Source of the DNA: Ignelater luminosus
Taxonomy: Eukaryota; Arthropoda; Insecta; Coleoptera; Elateridae
Length of the DNA stretch: 64,000 bases
Assembly (NCBI GenBank): GCA_011009095.1
Contig: VTPC01091032.1
Location: 1 to 64,000 of the forward strand
Reading direction: 5' to 3'
Part shown: piece after piece, positions 24,005 through 34,689 of the stretch
Position numbering within the stretch: the first letter of the stretch is position 1
Layout of the letters: every line of letters starts with the position of its first letter
Program-made: the position numbers and the translations under genes
The notes under the pieces: generated by a model
The model's database searches: none
What the model was told of the DNA's origin: nothing
Seen by the model: only the letters and a program-made list of their open reading frames with translations

Positions 24005-24471
24005 AAGGACCATTTTTAAAGTACCCGTCCCCTCTCTAAAATTCGAACCTTACTCAAAATTCTGAGTACCCAGGTAATACCATATTATTCAAAATCAGGT
24101 TCCAAGGTCATGGTTGGCCTACATAAATCACGTTAAAGGTTAGCAAAAGTAAGAGAACAGTATCTTGCAATTCCTAAAACATTTCAAATTCCAAACTCAA
24201 TCATCGACAGAAAAAAATAAATAGAATCGATTTTGTAGGAAACTCTATCTAGTGTAGTTTTGTACTAGTGTATTGTTCGATACGATTTATATTTTCCGAG
24301 ATATTTACAAAAAACAAAGAAAAGATTAAAAAACTCGCCCTCTAACTAAGCGAGCTCATCGAAAAAGAGGAGGATAATTATGTCTCATACATTAGGGCAC
24401 CTCCACCAACAACCCTACAAAGTATCAAAAGTTTTGTGAACTTTTTTGGGGAAACCCTTAATTTAACTATA
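24005..24471 (-). repeat. right long inverted repeat of copy B
   Basis: Reverse complement of the left arm, roughly 75-80 percent similar by eye. Outer tip CCCTTAATTTAACTATA ends at 24471. Confidence 0.7.
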
Positions 24472-24479
24472 CTATATGT

Positions 24480-25068
24480 ACCAATACCCGAGTGAATTTT
24501 TATCGCGTGGTATTAAATTCGCGCGGCAGGTCTTGAAACGTTTTCACGTGAGCGGATTGTTTTCGGTTGTTGTGGTGGATTTTTAAATGAGAAAAAACAC
24601 CGTACTGTGTTTTTACGCGCGGTTTGTAGATATACTTGCTGCTGACAGCAACTGTTCGCGCAGTGACAGTGTGAAAACTGTCATTTTAAAAACAATGGAC
24701 TCGGTCAGCTACCGCTGAGTTACAGAACTGTATTTAGCTGAACGGTAACGTTCGGATACATTTGGGCTGCAACGAAGGCACCCAGGACTGCCACAGTGAC
24801 GGCCCGGCTGAACGCGTTCAAGGCATAGTGTTACAGACTGCGCAGAAATAAGACAACCAATTTTATCTACTCTATACACTCTACCTTACTGTAGAAAACG
24901 ATTCCAAATTGCATTCACAACAAAAATTGCACATGCGACGTAGATGCATTGTACACCAGAACACGGTAAAAAAGACACATTCGGTACTCGATCGTTTTCG
25001 CAAAATTAAGCTCGCCACCCGAAAACGAGCAATTTCAAATAAGTGATTTGGAAATGTACTTACCACTA
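24480..25068. other. unassigned stretch, partly less AT-rich
   Basis: From 24490 to 24860 the base composition is closer to even, with several CG dinucleotides. That suggests a repeat of different origin or a short host segment. No frame or motif identifies it. Confidence 0.35.
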
Positions 25069-25164
25069 ATATTCTTTCCCTGACTTTTCCAGGTTTTCCC
25101 TGGACATTTTATGTTCCCTGACATTTTCAGGTTTTCCTGATTTTCCAGGTGGCTGGGAACCCTG
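25069..25164 (-). repeat. hAT-like terminal fragment rich in CCTGGAAAA motifs
   Basis: On the minus strand it starts CAGGGTTCCCAGCCACCTGG and continues with repeated CCTGGAAAA/TCAGGGAA words. Ends beginning CAGGG followed by such words are familiar from hAT elements in many animals. Only one end is visible. Confidence 0.45.
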
Positions 25165-26845
25165 ATAATTAATTGATGTAATTTTAAAATTCCGCTTTTA
25201 AGTTTTTGGGCAACAAAGTTAGCACAAAGATCTACCCATAACTTGTTTCGTGGGAATTCTAACTTAATCGCATCGATCATTATCTTTTATATGCGTTCAT
25301 ATTGCAGTCTCACCACAAGACAAAGTATAGGCAATATTACGATATGAGAATTGTTAATGTTTATAATAAATATTCTTTAAATTTTATTTTTATGATATCT
25401 CTCCTGTGGATTGTGTAATACGTTATATTTAACAATTTACACGTCCATAATTTAGTATTTTCATACTCGTATTTATCAACACCGCGTTATAAACCACATA
25501 TTAATTTATCTGTCACACAACTGTTGCCGACCAGGGGATTATAGGCCTCAGGGATTCTGTAATATCTACCACAATTTTACTTTTATGTATATCAGCGTTT
25601 TGTATTTATTACACTTCGTGTTAAATAAAAAAAAAATAAAATAAAAATGTCTGTACTACATCTGCAAGTACACTTAATTATAGTGAAAATCGCTGGATAA
25701 TTGTACTCGTTATTCAATAATAATTGAAATAATTATAAATTACTAAACCGTCCCTCCTTCTAAATGTTTTCTCTAATTCGAGTAAGAAATAGCCTCGTTA
25801 AAAAGTTTTTATTCGGACATATATGGGAGCATATGTTTATTTAATGACATGTCATTTAGAAATCACAATGTAAGATTTAAATCAGGATGTCATTACTTCA
25901 TATACAAGAAACGTTCTATTATTAACATGATCAGATCGTAGCTTAGAAAAATTATATTAATACTTATTTATAGCAATAAGAAGAATAAATAGTTTAATAT
26001 AAAGAATCAATTGACCTGAAACGAACGTTATTTATGGAAAGTTAATATAATCTACCGTTTGATTAAAATATAAGTGAACACATAACGAGAAATGACCACA
26101 CCGTTCGAGTAGCAATAAAGTTAAATAACGCAAACCATAAGAACTGGTTATTTATACCACCTGAAATTAGCATCAGGAATATGTGCGAAATATATACTTG
26201 ACTAGAAATAGCTTGTGGTTATTGTATTAAATTGTACTTTATAATTGCAAATTGAAATTATAGCCTCTATGTTTGTTTTGCTTTTTACTACTATGTGCTT
26301 GTGCTGTAGTAATGGTAATTTACTACGACCGTGAAACGCAATACGACTTGGTACTTCTGGACATTTAAAATCCTTAAAATAAATAGAAACTTGATCAGAT
26401 GTCTAATTTTAATTTAATATTTAATTGCCCTATAAAGATATTACATGTTCACAAAAGAACTGTTCGTTTTGACTATCGTAAGAGCCTGTAAGGATCCGCC
26501 CCAATTAAATCTAAATTTAATTTAATACATTTGCGCATTAATTAATAATCTCACACTTTTTTATTGAAATTTGGTAGAAATTCAATTGCTCCCTAATTAG
26601 AACTAAATCAATTTAATAAAGAAACAAACCGAAAATTTATTTTTGTGTTAAAGAACAACCTAGTATTATAGTTTCTTAAATTACATATCTTAGAGCTAAG
26701 CTCAATGAAGTGGTGGAACTAGAAGCATCAAGAGTATTAGTTTCTAAACTTTGTTGTAATTAAATAATAGAATTTTTGCACTTAACATCTGTAGGGACAG
26801 TGTATCGAAAACTCAGAATTACTACCTTCAATACTTAATTGACTG
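25165..26845. other. AT-rich stretch without recognised features
   Basis: No coding homology, RNA or repeat seen. Confidence 0.5.
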
Positions 26846-26849
26846 CCTA

Positions 26850-27040
26850 TATTGAACTCTCGTTTGTGTGTAAAAGGAGTAAATAAATTTAAAAATCTAG
26901 GGATTCAATTCGTTAATTCTTATAAATCAGATAGTCATATTCAGGCTTACTGCAGGCTTCATTACTATAATAGGATATCGTGTTTACCAGATTCATGCTG
27001 GAATATGCTTCCATTATTCGGAATTCAAAATCATTTACAT
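26850..27040 (+). mobile_element. LINE RT-connection fragment, left part
   Basis: Frames read VNKFKNLGIQFVNSYKSDSH near 26880 and, in another frame, MLEYASIIRNSKSF near 27003. These match the KDLGVxF and LEYASIIWNP blocks that follow the catalytic core in CR1/Jockey-group LINEs. It is interrupted by the insert at 27056-29800 and probably resumes at 29801. Confidence 0.6.
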
Positions 27041-27055
27041 ATTGACAGATTTACT
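27041..27055 (+). repeat. 15-bp direct repeat, left (target-site duplication)
   Basis: ATTGACAGATTTACT, identical to 29801-29815 in the same orientation. It fits a target-site duplication made by target-primed reverse transcription around the 2745-bp segment between. Confidence 0.75.
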
Positions 27056-27158
27056 AAATTTAATAATTTTCACTCATGACAGACATTAAACTATTAATGA
27101 CGTCTTTACAATAGGTCATATTACAATTTAAATTAATTGAATTAATTTTAAAATCTCT

Positions 27159-27232
27159 ATCGCAGATAGGATTCGAACCTATATGTACCCTTATCTCGCG
27201 TAAGGTGCATTACCCAACTGCGCTACCGAGAT
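27159..27232 (-). ncRNA. tRNA-like sequence, probably SINE-derived
   Basis: These 74 bases fold as a cloverleaf. The 7-bp acceptor stem is ATCTCGG with CTGCGAT (one mismatch). The D arm is imperfect and carries an A box (TAGCGCAGTTGG). The anticodon stem CCTTA/TAAGG is perfect and the T stem ATAGG/CCTAT carries the B box GGTTCGAATCC. The anticodon loop is CGCGAGA, where position 33 is G instead of the near-universal U, so use as a tRNA (CGA, serine) is unlikely. The same sequence with the same flanks recurs at 29700, which marks it as a repeat. Confidence 0.65.
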
Positions 27233-27267
27233 AGGTATTCTAGTTGGCTATATAAGTTCGAATCTCT

Positions 27268-27388
27268 CTAGATATTAAATTTAATAATTTTGTCGAGTTA
27301 CTCACTCATGACATGTAAAGACGTCATTAATAGTTTAATGTCTGTCATGAGAGAGTAACTTAAGAAAATGATTAAATTTAATATCTAG
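27268..27388. repeat. 121-bp near-perfect palindrome
   Basis: Both arms start CTAGATATTAAATTTAAT and continue for about 44 bp to CTCATGACA with about five mismatches, around a loop of some 30 bp. The loop plus part of one arm (27314-27351) is repeated in inverse at 27072-27110. Such a hairpin could extrude as a cruciform. It has no coding content. Confidence 0.85.
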
Positions 27389-27389
27389 C

Positions 27390-29666
27390 AGCAGATCAAC
27401 ATAAGTTTATGCTAAAAGCGCAGGCTTTAGAGGCCGTTAGCCCTCTCTCCAGCCCTGGATAGAATAGTGTAGAAGGTGGAAGCTGAGCGCGACGCTCGTC
27501 TGCATGCGCGATTGATGATTTAGATTAGTGCGTTGGTGGCGGCAAAGTAGTGAAGTAGGCCTGGGAGGCCTATAGTTGTATCCGCTAAGGATTCGCTTGA
27601 TGGAGGTGGCGTCACGGCGGTACTTCATTCTGGAGGTGTTGCACCCAGTTCTTGTTAGTGATGGTTGTTCCATAGGCGGCGGTAGATGAAGTTGGTGGAG
27701 TAGTCGTCGGTTGGCGAAAGCGAAGAAGGGGGCAAGAAAAAAAAACGGGTCTCGTACTGAAGGCTGCGTCGACTGACCGGCCCTGCACCCCCGGGGAACC
27801 GTCGCCGTCCTCAGGTTCAGAACCGGGTTGGTGGGATAAGGAGAAGGAGAGTAAGGTGTGTTGGTGGATCCGTGGAAGATACTGTTCCGGCATTTGCCTT
27901 CACTATGGACGTAGCCAGAACTGATATTAGGGAGCGGCAAATATTTTGTTCACTAAAAAAGAAAACATTCAACGGAAAAATAAGTTTGGATGAAAAGTAT
28001 TTTTATTTATGTGTAATAATGATACAATCAGTTTGATGCTAAAATCTTTTTAAAACAATGTTCAATAGCTCAACCACATAAACAGATTCAGACAGTCAGC
28101 ATCAGTTTTCGCGGATTTGATGAAAATCTTTCCAACGTTTCTTTTGTAAAATAAATATAAAAATAATATAAATAATTTCTTAGCTATTTCTAGAGAGGGG
28201 GCAACTACTACCTCTGCCCCTACTTGGCTACGACCTTGGCCTTCACCATTGGAGGAAACCACGAAAAACGCTAGTGAAAACAGGCGGCCCAGGAATCTCC
28301 CGGGCCTCCCGAGGGATTGCGCAGCGTCGTAGACGTTGACGGCGTCGTTCGGTTAAAATCAGGGTTGGTGAGTTGCTTCCAGAAGGAAATGGCGATTTTA
28401 ATGATTGGGCAGGGCCAATTTGATTGAGGCTGGTGAGTTGAGTTAGCGATAAATTAGTAGAGTGGAATCTAAAATGTCCTGGAGCCCAGGAGGGATATCC
28501 TGCGTGTTCTGGAGGAATCTGAACGGGAGGTGTTTCATTTTAGCCCGGGGTTTCCTGCTAAAGTTTCTTGGAAGGGAACGGAGGACCTCTAAGATGTGTG
28601 TTTTATTTAGGGCGATGGCCTTGGAAACGAAGCGATTTCTTAGGAATTCAAGGCACGCGTCTACCAGAGAGATCCCGGCGAGGTCGCAGACTTCACTGGA
28701 AGGATGATAGCGGCCAAGCCTAGTATCCTCCTGCAGACGGCCCTCTCCTTGAACCGGAGGCAGTTGATGAGATGCGTAGAGGCGGTGGAGAGGCAAGTGA
28801 ATCTGTAATCGATGACTTGCCTGATGAAGGTCTTATATGTGTGGAAGAGAGTTCTTGGGTGGCAGCATGAGATGCCACCGCGGAGTTTGGAAAGAAGCGC
28901 GCAGCGGTGTTGAGCTATTCTCAGACATCGCCACGTCTCCTCCACCCAAATGAGGGCGGAGGAGAATGTAATTCCCAAGTGTTTGATGAGGGGAGAAAGC
29001 TCGAGGGGGAAATCCCAAAGCTCCAAATGAATATTATCGTGCTGAAGACGGGGGAGTTGTGTGAGGTTTTTGTGGTGAAAAAGAATTGTTTGAGTTTGAT
29101 TCTCTAGCGTCGGAGCTAAACCTCCAGCCTGGCGAGCTTCCCGGAGAGGACCCCGAAGCCGGCGGCCGTAGTCCCGGCAGGTACCCAGAGAGCGGTATTA
29201 TCCGCGTACTAGACAATTCGAGTGATGGGATGTTGGAGCAGGGGAATGTCATAGCAATATAGAGTGAATGAGATAGGTGAGATAATAGATCCTGTTTATT
29301 AGCACGAAGGAGTTCTAGAAGAAGTCCCTCGTGTCAGACTTTGTCGAACGCGCGTTCGATGTCTAGGAAGGTGGCAATGACACAGTGGCTGGAGTTGAGT
29401 GTTCGGCTGGCGTCGGGATGCAGACGGAGGGTTAGGTCGGAGGTAGAGCTGCCAGTTCGAAAACCAAACTGATAATCAAGGATGATGTTGTTTACGGCGA
29501 GAAATTCCGTGAGTCGATCAGTGAGAATTCTCTCGAAGATCTTGTCTATGGTATTTAGGAGGGCGATTGGTTTGTATGAGAATAGATCGGAGGCCTTTTT
29601 GTTGGGTTTAGGAATCATAATTACGGTGGCGGTTTTCCAAGAACCAACTATTGAAGATAGAAGTGA
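27390..29666 (-). mobile_element. Jockey-type LINE, 5'-truncated
   Basis: Less AT-rich than its surroundings. The minus strand begins within the reverse transcriptase (TATVIMIPKPNKKASDLFSY near 29620) and continues FGFRTGSSTSDLTLRL and ATFLDIERAFDKV near 29345. About 150 bp including the GVPQG block is deleted, since SLYIADIP follows almost directly. At 29200 the catalytic box reads YADNTALW, so its second Asp is Asn, with a stop just before it. The RT tail (HLGITFSSALIWVEETWRCL near 28960; a frameshift near 28695, then VCDLAGISLVDACLEFLRNR) ends at 28443. A long GC-rich 3' region runs to about 27390 and is split by the hAT copy. Confidence 0.75.
27904..28238. mobile_element. 335-bp hAT-type non-autonomous transposon
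   Basis: The tips read TATGGACGTAGCCAG on the left and CAAGGTCGTAGCCAA on the right (reverse complement), a form seen in hAT elements whose ends read CAGTGGCGTAGC. Perfect 8-bp duplications GCCTTCAC lie at 27896-27903 and 28239-28246, the hAT target-duplication length. The interior is AT-rich and non-coding and contrasts sharply with the GC-rich LINE around it. Confidence 0.85.
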
Positions 29667-29800
29667 GTAGAGAGATTCGAACTTACATAGCCAACTAGAA
29701 TACCTACCTCGATAGCACAGTTACGCGAGATAAGGGTGCGTAGGTTCGAATTCTACCTGCTGTAGAGATTTTTAAATTAATTTAATTAATTTAAATTGTA
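29667..29800 (+). repeat. second tRNA-like unit, plus strand, with deletion
   Basis: It shares the upstream flank (AGAGAGATTCGAACTTA), the tRNA-like body and the AT tail with the minus-strand unit near 27159. A block of 14 bases (GGGTAATGCACCTT) is missing from the D and anticodon arms; its ends share TT. B box GGTTCGAATTC. It cannot fold as a tRNA. Confidence 0.7.
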
Positions 29801-29815
29801 ATTGACAGATTTACT
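29801..29815 (+). repeat. 15-bp direct repeat, right (target-site duplication)
   Basis: ATTGACAGATTTACT, identical to 27041-27055. Beyond it the interrupted LINE appears to resume (FTIKKFQKRFYLGIYY up to about 29870). Confidence 0.75.
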
Positions 29816-32800
29816 TTACAATCAAAAAATTTCAAAAAAGATTTTATTTAGGGATATACTATAAACAATGAGGTAGTACACGTTCGCTGCCGTAATAAAA
29901 CTGCTGATTCTCAAAATTTTTTACCTCAACACCGGCATCGGTGATGCGGGTGGGTTTGTTTAAATTGGTTAAATTAAATTGGTGACTTGTTATGTCAATA
30001 CACCCTTTTTTTATTTATGTCAAAACTGTTCAGCGTCACCTGTGACCCTTCTCGCGTTATGCTTTTCTGATATTTTACTGTGTTTTGAACATAAGTTGGG
30101 TTGGCTGCGGAAAAAATTTAAACTTTTGAAATTTGATACTGATCTAAGGATATGATAAGTTTTTAGTAGTTAGCAGTAGATTAGAACCTACACATTAATT
30201 TTAAATTAACAAATAAGAGTTTCACATGACCCAATGCCAAAGAAGCTCATTCAATGATTCAGAAAACTATCGAAAGCTTTCCTGTAGAAGATGAAAATGA
30301 CGTCTCGTCTTCTAAAATAGATCCTTTTGCCGAAGATGAGAAGAAAGCTTCAGTGAAACTTCCACCGATGATACTGATCAACTGCGGACATCAGTAGCAT
30401 CGACTCTTACTCGTATACCTTACAATTTGCTAATGACATAAATCTCTAGCAATATACTTAATAACGAAGCTTAGGTACAGAAACAAAAAAGTATATATGA
30501 TACTTCTTTGTTTATTGACTTCATAAAACGAATAGAAATTTTAATCTTAAGTGCTTAGCGCCTTACTCATACGTGTAAAAAGGACGTTGACCCGCTGTTT
30601 TTAATTTATACTTTGCAATTTTTTTAAATTTTTGCTTCCTATTAATGAAATCATTTCTTTTAGACATATCCCTTTTCCACTTATCCTATTCCTATTATAA
30701 TATTGTACCACATGCACTTGATGACAATTTACTATAAGAAAAGAGAGGTGCCAATAGCTTTTTCCTACGAGAAGATCTTGACAGAACGGTAGAATATGGA
30801 AAGGCCCTTTGCATTTCAATCTTTTGCCATCTAATCCCGATACAGATCTCCCTACTGGAATATTACGTAATTAAAGTCCTATATTATATAGTATATTGCA
30901 TTTTAGTATTGCGCGTAATTTTCGAGATAACTAAAGTATGCAATAGCATTCAAAGGTGTAAAATTCTGTTTTGCCCTAAGCGATGCATTTTACAAGAGAA
31001 ATATAACACATTTTTTTCATTAAATTGGATATTGTTTCATAAACAGTAGAATTATTCACTTTTTTTGTTCAAAGATTTTTAGTAAAAGTACATACTGTAC
31101 TACCAACAGCTACACAGAAAATTCATCCTACTATCGAACGTTTATACAAGTGAAATAGTAAAATTTCGAATTCGATTTTGTCCACCTGCACCTTGCACCC
31201 GGTTGCAGCAATCCTACTCTTTAACCGTTGCTCATCTTACGTTTACGTTCACATCCCAAGGGACATACTAGACTGCTGCCTTCAGGTTAAGCTTTCTCGT
31301 CTTTCTTTACGGAGTCCTTAGGGGGGACGCGATTGGAAACCATTACATTGCCACAATCACCATTTTATATTGGCGACCGTTCGCCACCCCGCTCCCCACT
31401 GAAGAAAATTGCCTTGATATCACAATGCAGTAGCAAACAACAGTGCTAACTTCCAACTTCCTAAATCTGCGGTTTTACCATTTCATTACGACTTGCATTA
31501 TCGAGAGATAACATCACAGTATCTCCCCTACAAGCTTCTACACCACTATATAGTGTTTTTGTCATAAAATATTTATTTGTGTAATTATAGGAACATTACT
31601 ATCATCAGCACCGCCATCCTACAAGCTAACTGCTTCCTTCTCCACCATCACCAGGTGAGAACAGGAATAACCACCACTAAGTCAGAATCACCTGCCTGTG
31701 AGACATTCCGTTCAGCAGCGTCTGCAACTTTAATCACAATAGTAATAGCCAAAGCGAACTGCGTTTTCTATAAAGATTTTCGGCTTGTACAAAACGGGGA
31801 AGCAGTAATGAACGACGACGATAGTTTTCTGTTTAGAATAGGGTTCTCTCAACTTGTTTTATGCCTTAAGTTTGACTAATTAATTATGTTTTGGGTTATT
31901 TATAGATATTTGTGCTGAGGCTTTCCGTCCTTCTTGGATCACGAAATCAAATAGGGTCAGTCCAATAAAACTACCACAGTCCAAGTAGAAGAATTTTGTG
32001 CTTTACTTAGTTTGAATTTGTTATTCTTTTACGTTGGTTTGACTGATTTATTTATCATTGAGGACATTTAAAAACTTATGGTTGTTGAGACAAATAGAGA
32101 TGCACAGTAGACTACAGTCTGCTTTTAATTCCAAATCCAGAATAAAGAAATGCACTGACTCTAACTGGTAAGATTATCAAAGATAAACTTGCACTGATCA
32201 AATGTAAGAATATTATGGAGTACCACTTGGAAAATCAGTCAACACAAAAGATCACTTTATGCTAATTTTGGAATTTTAGCATCGTGCCAACAACGAAGAT
32301 ACCCATGGAAATGACGATGAATTATTTCATATTTAACTTGTACTAGAAAATCTAAACAAAAACTTGAATTCGAGATGACGTCTTGTATATAAAAGGTATA
32401 TACCAAGTAAAGCGCATAAGTACGATTTTAACTGTACAAGGTTTGTTCTAAAATGTTCTACATGAGAAAATCGAATAGTGCTGCTCGAACAGGTCTGTCG
32501 TGGTGAAATTAATAAAAGAACTAACTGGAATAAGATATGTCCTATAGGTCGGTAACCTTTACACGAGCCTAAGTTTATCAATTAAGCTATTGGAGAAAAA
32601 ACACTTCTTTGTGGTACCATGCATTCTAATAGAAAGGGTTTGCTGTTAGTTAGAGAGTAATAAAAAACAAATTATAGGCTAGCAGAGAAAGACCGTGAAA
32701 TTAATTGATAAGTGACCTATTTTAACAATAAGTACTGCACCTTCGAATATTGACATACTTGTAAATATAGATAACATGTGACATAACAGTGAAAAGGTGG

Positions 32801-33285
32801 CGAAGCCCAGACGCATCAATACAAAAGGAGTCTTAGATTGTGAAGATCAAATGGCATCCAGTTACTTCTACCTTCTGAGGTGAACTAGCAATTGAATTAA
32901 CAGTTGGTAACGCATTAATTAACATAAGAGTTGCTTACTCTGCTACCATGCAGAACAAAACCAATATTAGAATTGCAAGAAGACTTAATTTATTACCTAC
33001 CATCAGTAAAAGTTGAGACAAGATCAAAGAAACGATCACAAGTTTAGTTTAGCAAACAAATCAAGGCGTCGGTGAATAAGTGCTAAGCATGAAAGCATAC
33101 GAAAAATATTATTAAGTTACAAAAATCACAGCACTATACAGGGTGTTTTATTAGTTCTTTGACAAACTTTGGCAGATCAAAACTTATTCGAGTCTAAGGT
33201 TATAGGTCTTAGCGCAATTCCTCTATTGAAAAGGTGCCTGTTTAACTAACAATATTCTGCTCACTAGGTACTATCATTGATATTA
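29816..33285. other. mostly unassigned AT-rich stretch
   Basis: The first ~60 bp look like the continuation of the LINE interrupted at 27041. Beyond that I recognise no gene. A TATACAGGGTGTTTTATTAG tip, like those at 21906 and 57257, lies at 33135-33154 with no partner in view. Near 30915 TTTTCGAGATAACTAAAGTA resembles the arm of element B. Confidence 0.4.
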
Positions 33286-33289
33286 TTTT

Positions 33290-33910
33290 GAAATGCAGAA
33301 CTGACCAGAATGTCAGCGAAAACCATATCAAAGCAATTAAGTCTTTATACACAAAACTACAGTAAGAACGTAAAATCGACACATTTCGTAACTGAGAAGG
33401 AGTTAGGACAAGGAAAAAACCAATAAGTAGCTGGGATCGGTATTAGAAATGAGCATCCGGTTAAATCTAGAAATTAACACAAAGATGACCACAGTTTAAA
33501 AAAATGGGTTTATTAATAAGAAAGAAGTATTTAAAACAACAAAAATAAAAATCTACAAAACAGTGCACTTACCTATCCTCATAAGTGGAGGTATATCATG
33601 GGGGCTAACAAAAAAGCAGTATCGGTGAAATAGAATACTTAAAAAGATAGGAAAAGAAATAGGGATATAAGAAAAACCGAAAATTGACGGTGCTAAGAAG
33701 TATAATAAAAGGGCTCAATGGAGATGGTGGGGACTAGGAGAAAAAAGACAGATAAATAAAGTATGTGAAGCTAGAATACCGCGGAAAAGAGGAAAAGGTA
33801 AACCTAGAAGGAAATAAAATGGCATGGTAAGCGAAATACTACAAAGAAACGATTAGACTGGAATCATGCGATAATACAGACCAATGATAAGACAATTACG
33901 GAAAAGATAA
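33290..33910 (+). mobile_element. RTE-like LINE 3' fragment
   Basis: Decayed blocks read NQNVSENHIKAIKSLYTKL near 33310 and KIKIYKTVHLPILISGGISW near 33545, where relatives have IYKTVxLPxLLYGCESW. EARIPRKRGKGKPRRK near 33770 matches the basic tail of these LINEs. Only the 3' third is present. Confidence 0.55.
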
Positions 33911-34049
33911 GCCAAAAAAGTATAAAAATGACAATTCCCTTTCAATTTTTTGATGTGGTTTCTGTGATTAAGAGAATGACCACATGAAAAAAAGCATCCT
34001 GCGTATTTTTAATAAGATGAGGGAACTAAGCAGTAGAAGGTACGCTAGA

Positions 34050-34390
34050 GCTCTGCACGGGTCGGAATTTCTAGATCTGACCTGGCCCGGCTCGACTAGG
34101 AACAAACTTGATGTGACCCGAGAAAAACTCAATAAATTCTTGATCGGTCCGACAGACTCTAGAGGCCCGAAAGGCCCGTATGGCCAGAAAAGTCCGAACC
34201 GCCAAGAAGTTCAAAAGGCCCGGCAGGCCCGTATGGCCCGATAGGTCCGATAGGCCGGAAAGATCCAAACGGCCCGATAGATCTGAAAGGCCGAGAAATC
34301 CAAAAGGCCCGATAACCCAAACGGTCCGACAGCCCCGAGAGTTCCGAATAGCCTGACAGGTCTGAACGGCCCAATTGAGTTGGCCCGACT
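34050..34390. repeat. 9-bp GGCCCG-rich tandem repeat
   Basis: A run of imperfect 9-bp units of the form GGCCCGNNN from about 34160 to 34380, GC-rich in AT-rich surroundings. Both strands can be read as Gly-Pro-X triplets, which mimics collagen, but the frames are short and interrupted. It is preceded by CGGGTCGGAATTT and GGCCCGGCTCG, so a repeat-derived minisatellite is more likely than a gene. Confidence 0.7.
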
Positions 34391-34689
34391 AGAAAATCCG
34401 GTCCATGAAGGCCTCTAAAGGTACACGAGCACTGTGTACCTTAAGAACGTTGCCGGCTTGCCCACCATGATAGCTTGAGTTTATTCTACTTTATTTTCGT
34501 TTGGTTAATGGAACTGCTGTAACTACCTTTGGGTTTTAATTTTCCTGTCTTGTCATCTTTTACCCCGGGTTTATTTTTGTTCTGGTTTGACACTTACCTG
34601 TTCGAGACTACCATATTAGTGTTCTGTAGATTATCTATCAATTTTGTTTCGAAGTGTTGTTTATTATAATATATGTATATTGCATATGT

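Larger units (their letters stand above)
22463..24471 (+). mobile_element. long-TIR DNA element (copy B), 2.0 kb
   Basis: The left end begins TACAGTCAAATTAGGG and the right end, reverse-complemented, begins TATAGTTAAATTAAGGG. The arms (about 22463-22850 and 24005-24471) match over roughly 400 bp with indels, including AAAGTTCACAAAA, CATAATTATCC and GGAACCTGATTTTGAATAAT. The plus-strand interior codes for the C-terminal half of the same nuclease-like protein as copy A. At 2.0 kb it is internally shortened, and the coding part is broken in several places. Confidence 0.75.
27056..29800 (+). mobile_element. composite insert bounded by a 15-bp target duplication
   Basis: The segment contains, from left to right: an inverted piece (27072-27110), a minus-strand tRNA-like unit (about 27114-27267), a 121-bp palindrome (27268-27388), a minus-strand Jockey LINE (27390-29666) that holds a hAT copy, and a plus-strand tRNA-like unit (29667-29800) ending in an AT-rich tail next to the right duplication. 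Without the LINE the insert would be a long palindrome. I infer a SINE-like, inverted insertion first, the LINE later and the hAT last. Confidence 0.55.

Noticed and set aside
27159-27232. Functional serine tRNA gene
   Set aside because: Position 33 is not U, the acceptor and D stems have mismatches, and the same sequence with flanks recurs in a repeat at 29.7 kb.
27437-27940. 167-codon minus-strand open frame as a host gene
   Set aside because: It lies in the GC-rich 3' region of the Jockey LINE and runs through the hAT insertion boundary. Composition is low-complexity Pro/Ser/Arg, with no domain.
30240-30820. Possible second piggyBac piece
   Set aside because: Acidic Ser/Asp-rich words resemble transposase N-termini in a general way, but no diagnostic block was found.
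33984-34374. Collagen-like protein gene (Gly-Pro-X frames on both strands)
   Set aside because: Open frames exist on both strands because of the 9-bp repeat. They are short and lack a signal peptide or consistent Gly at every third position.
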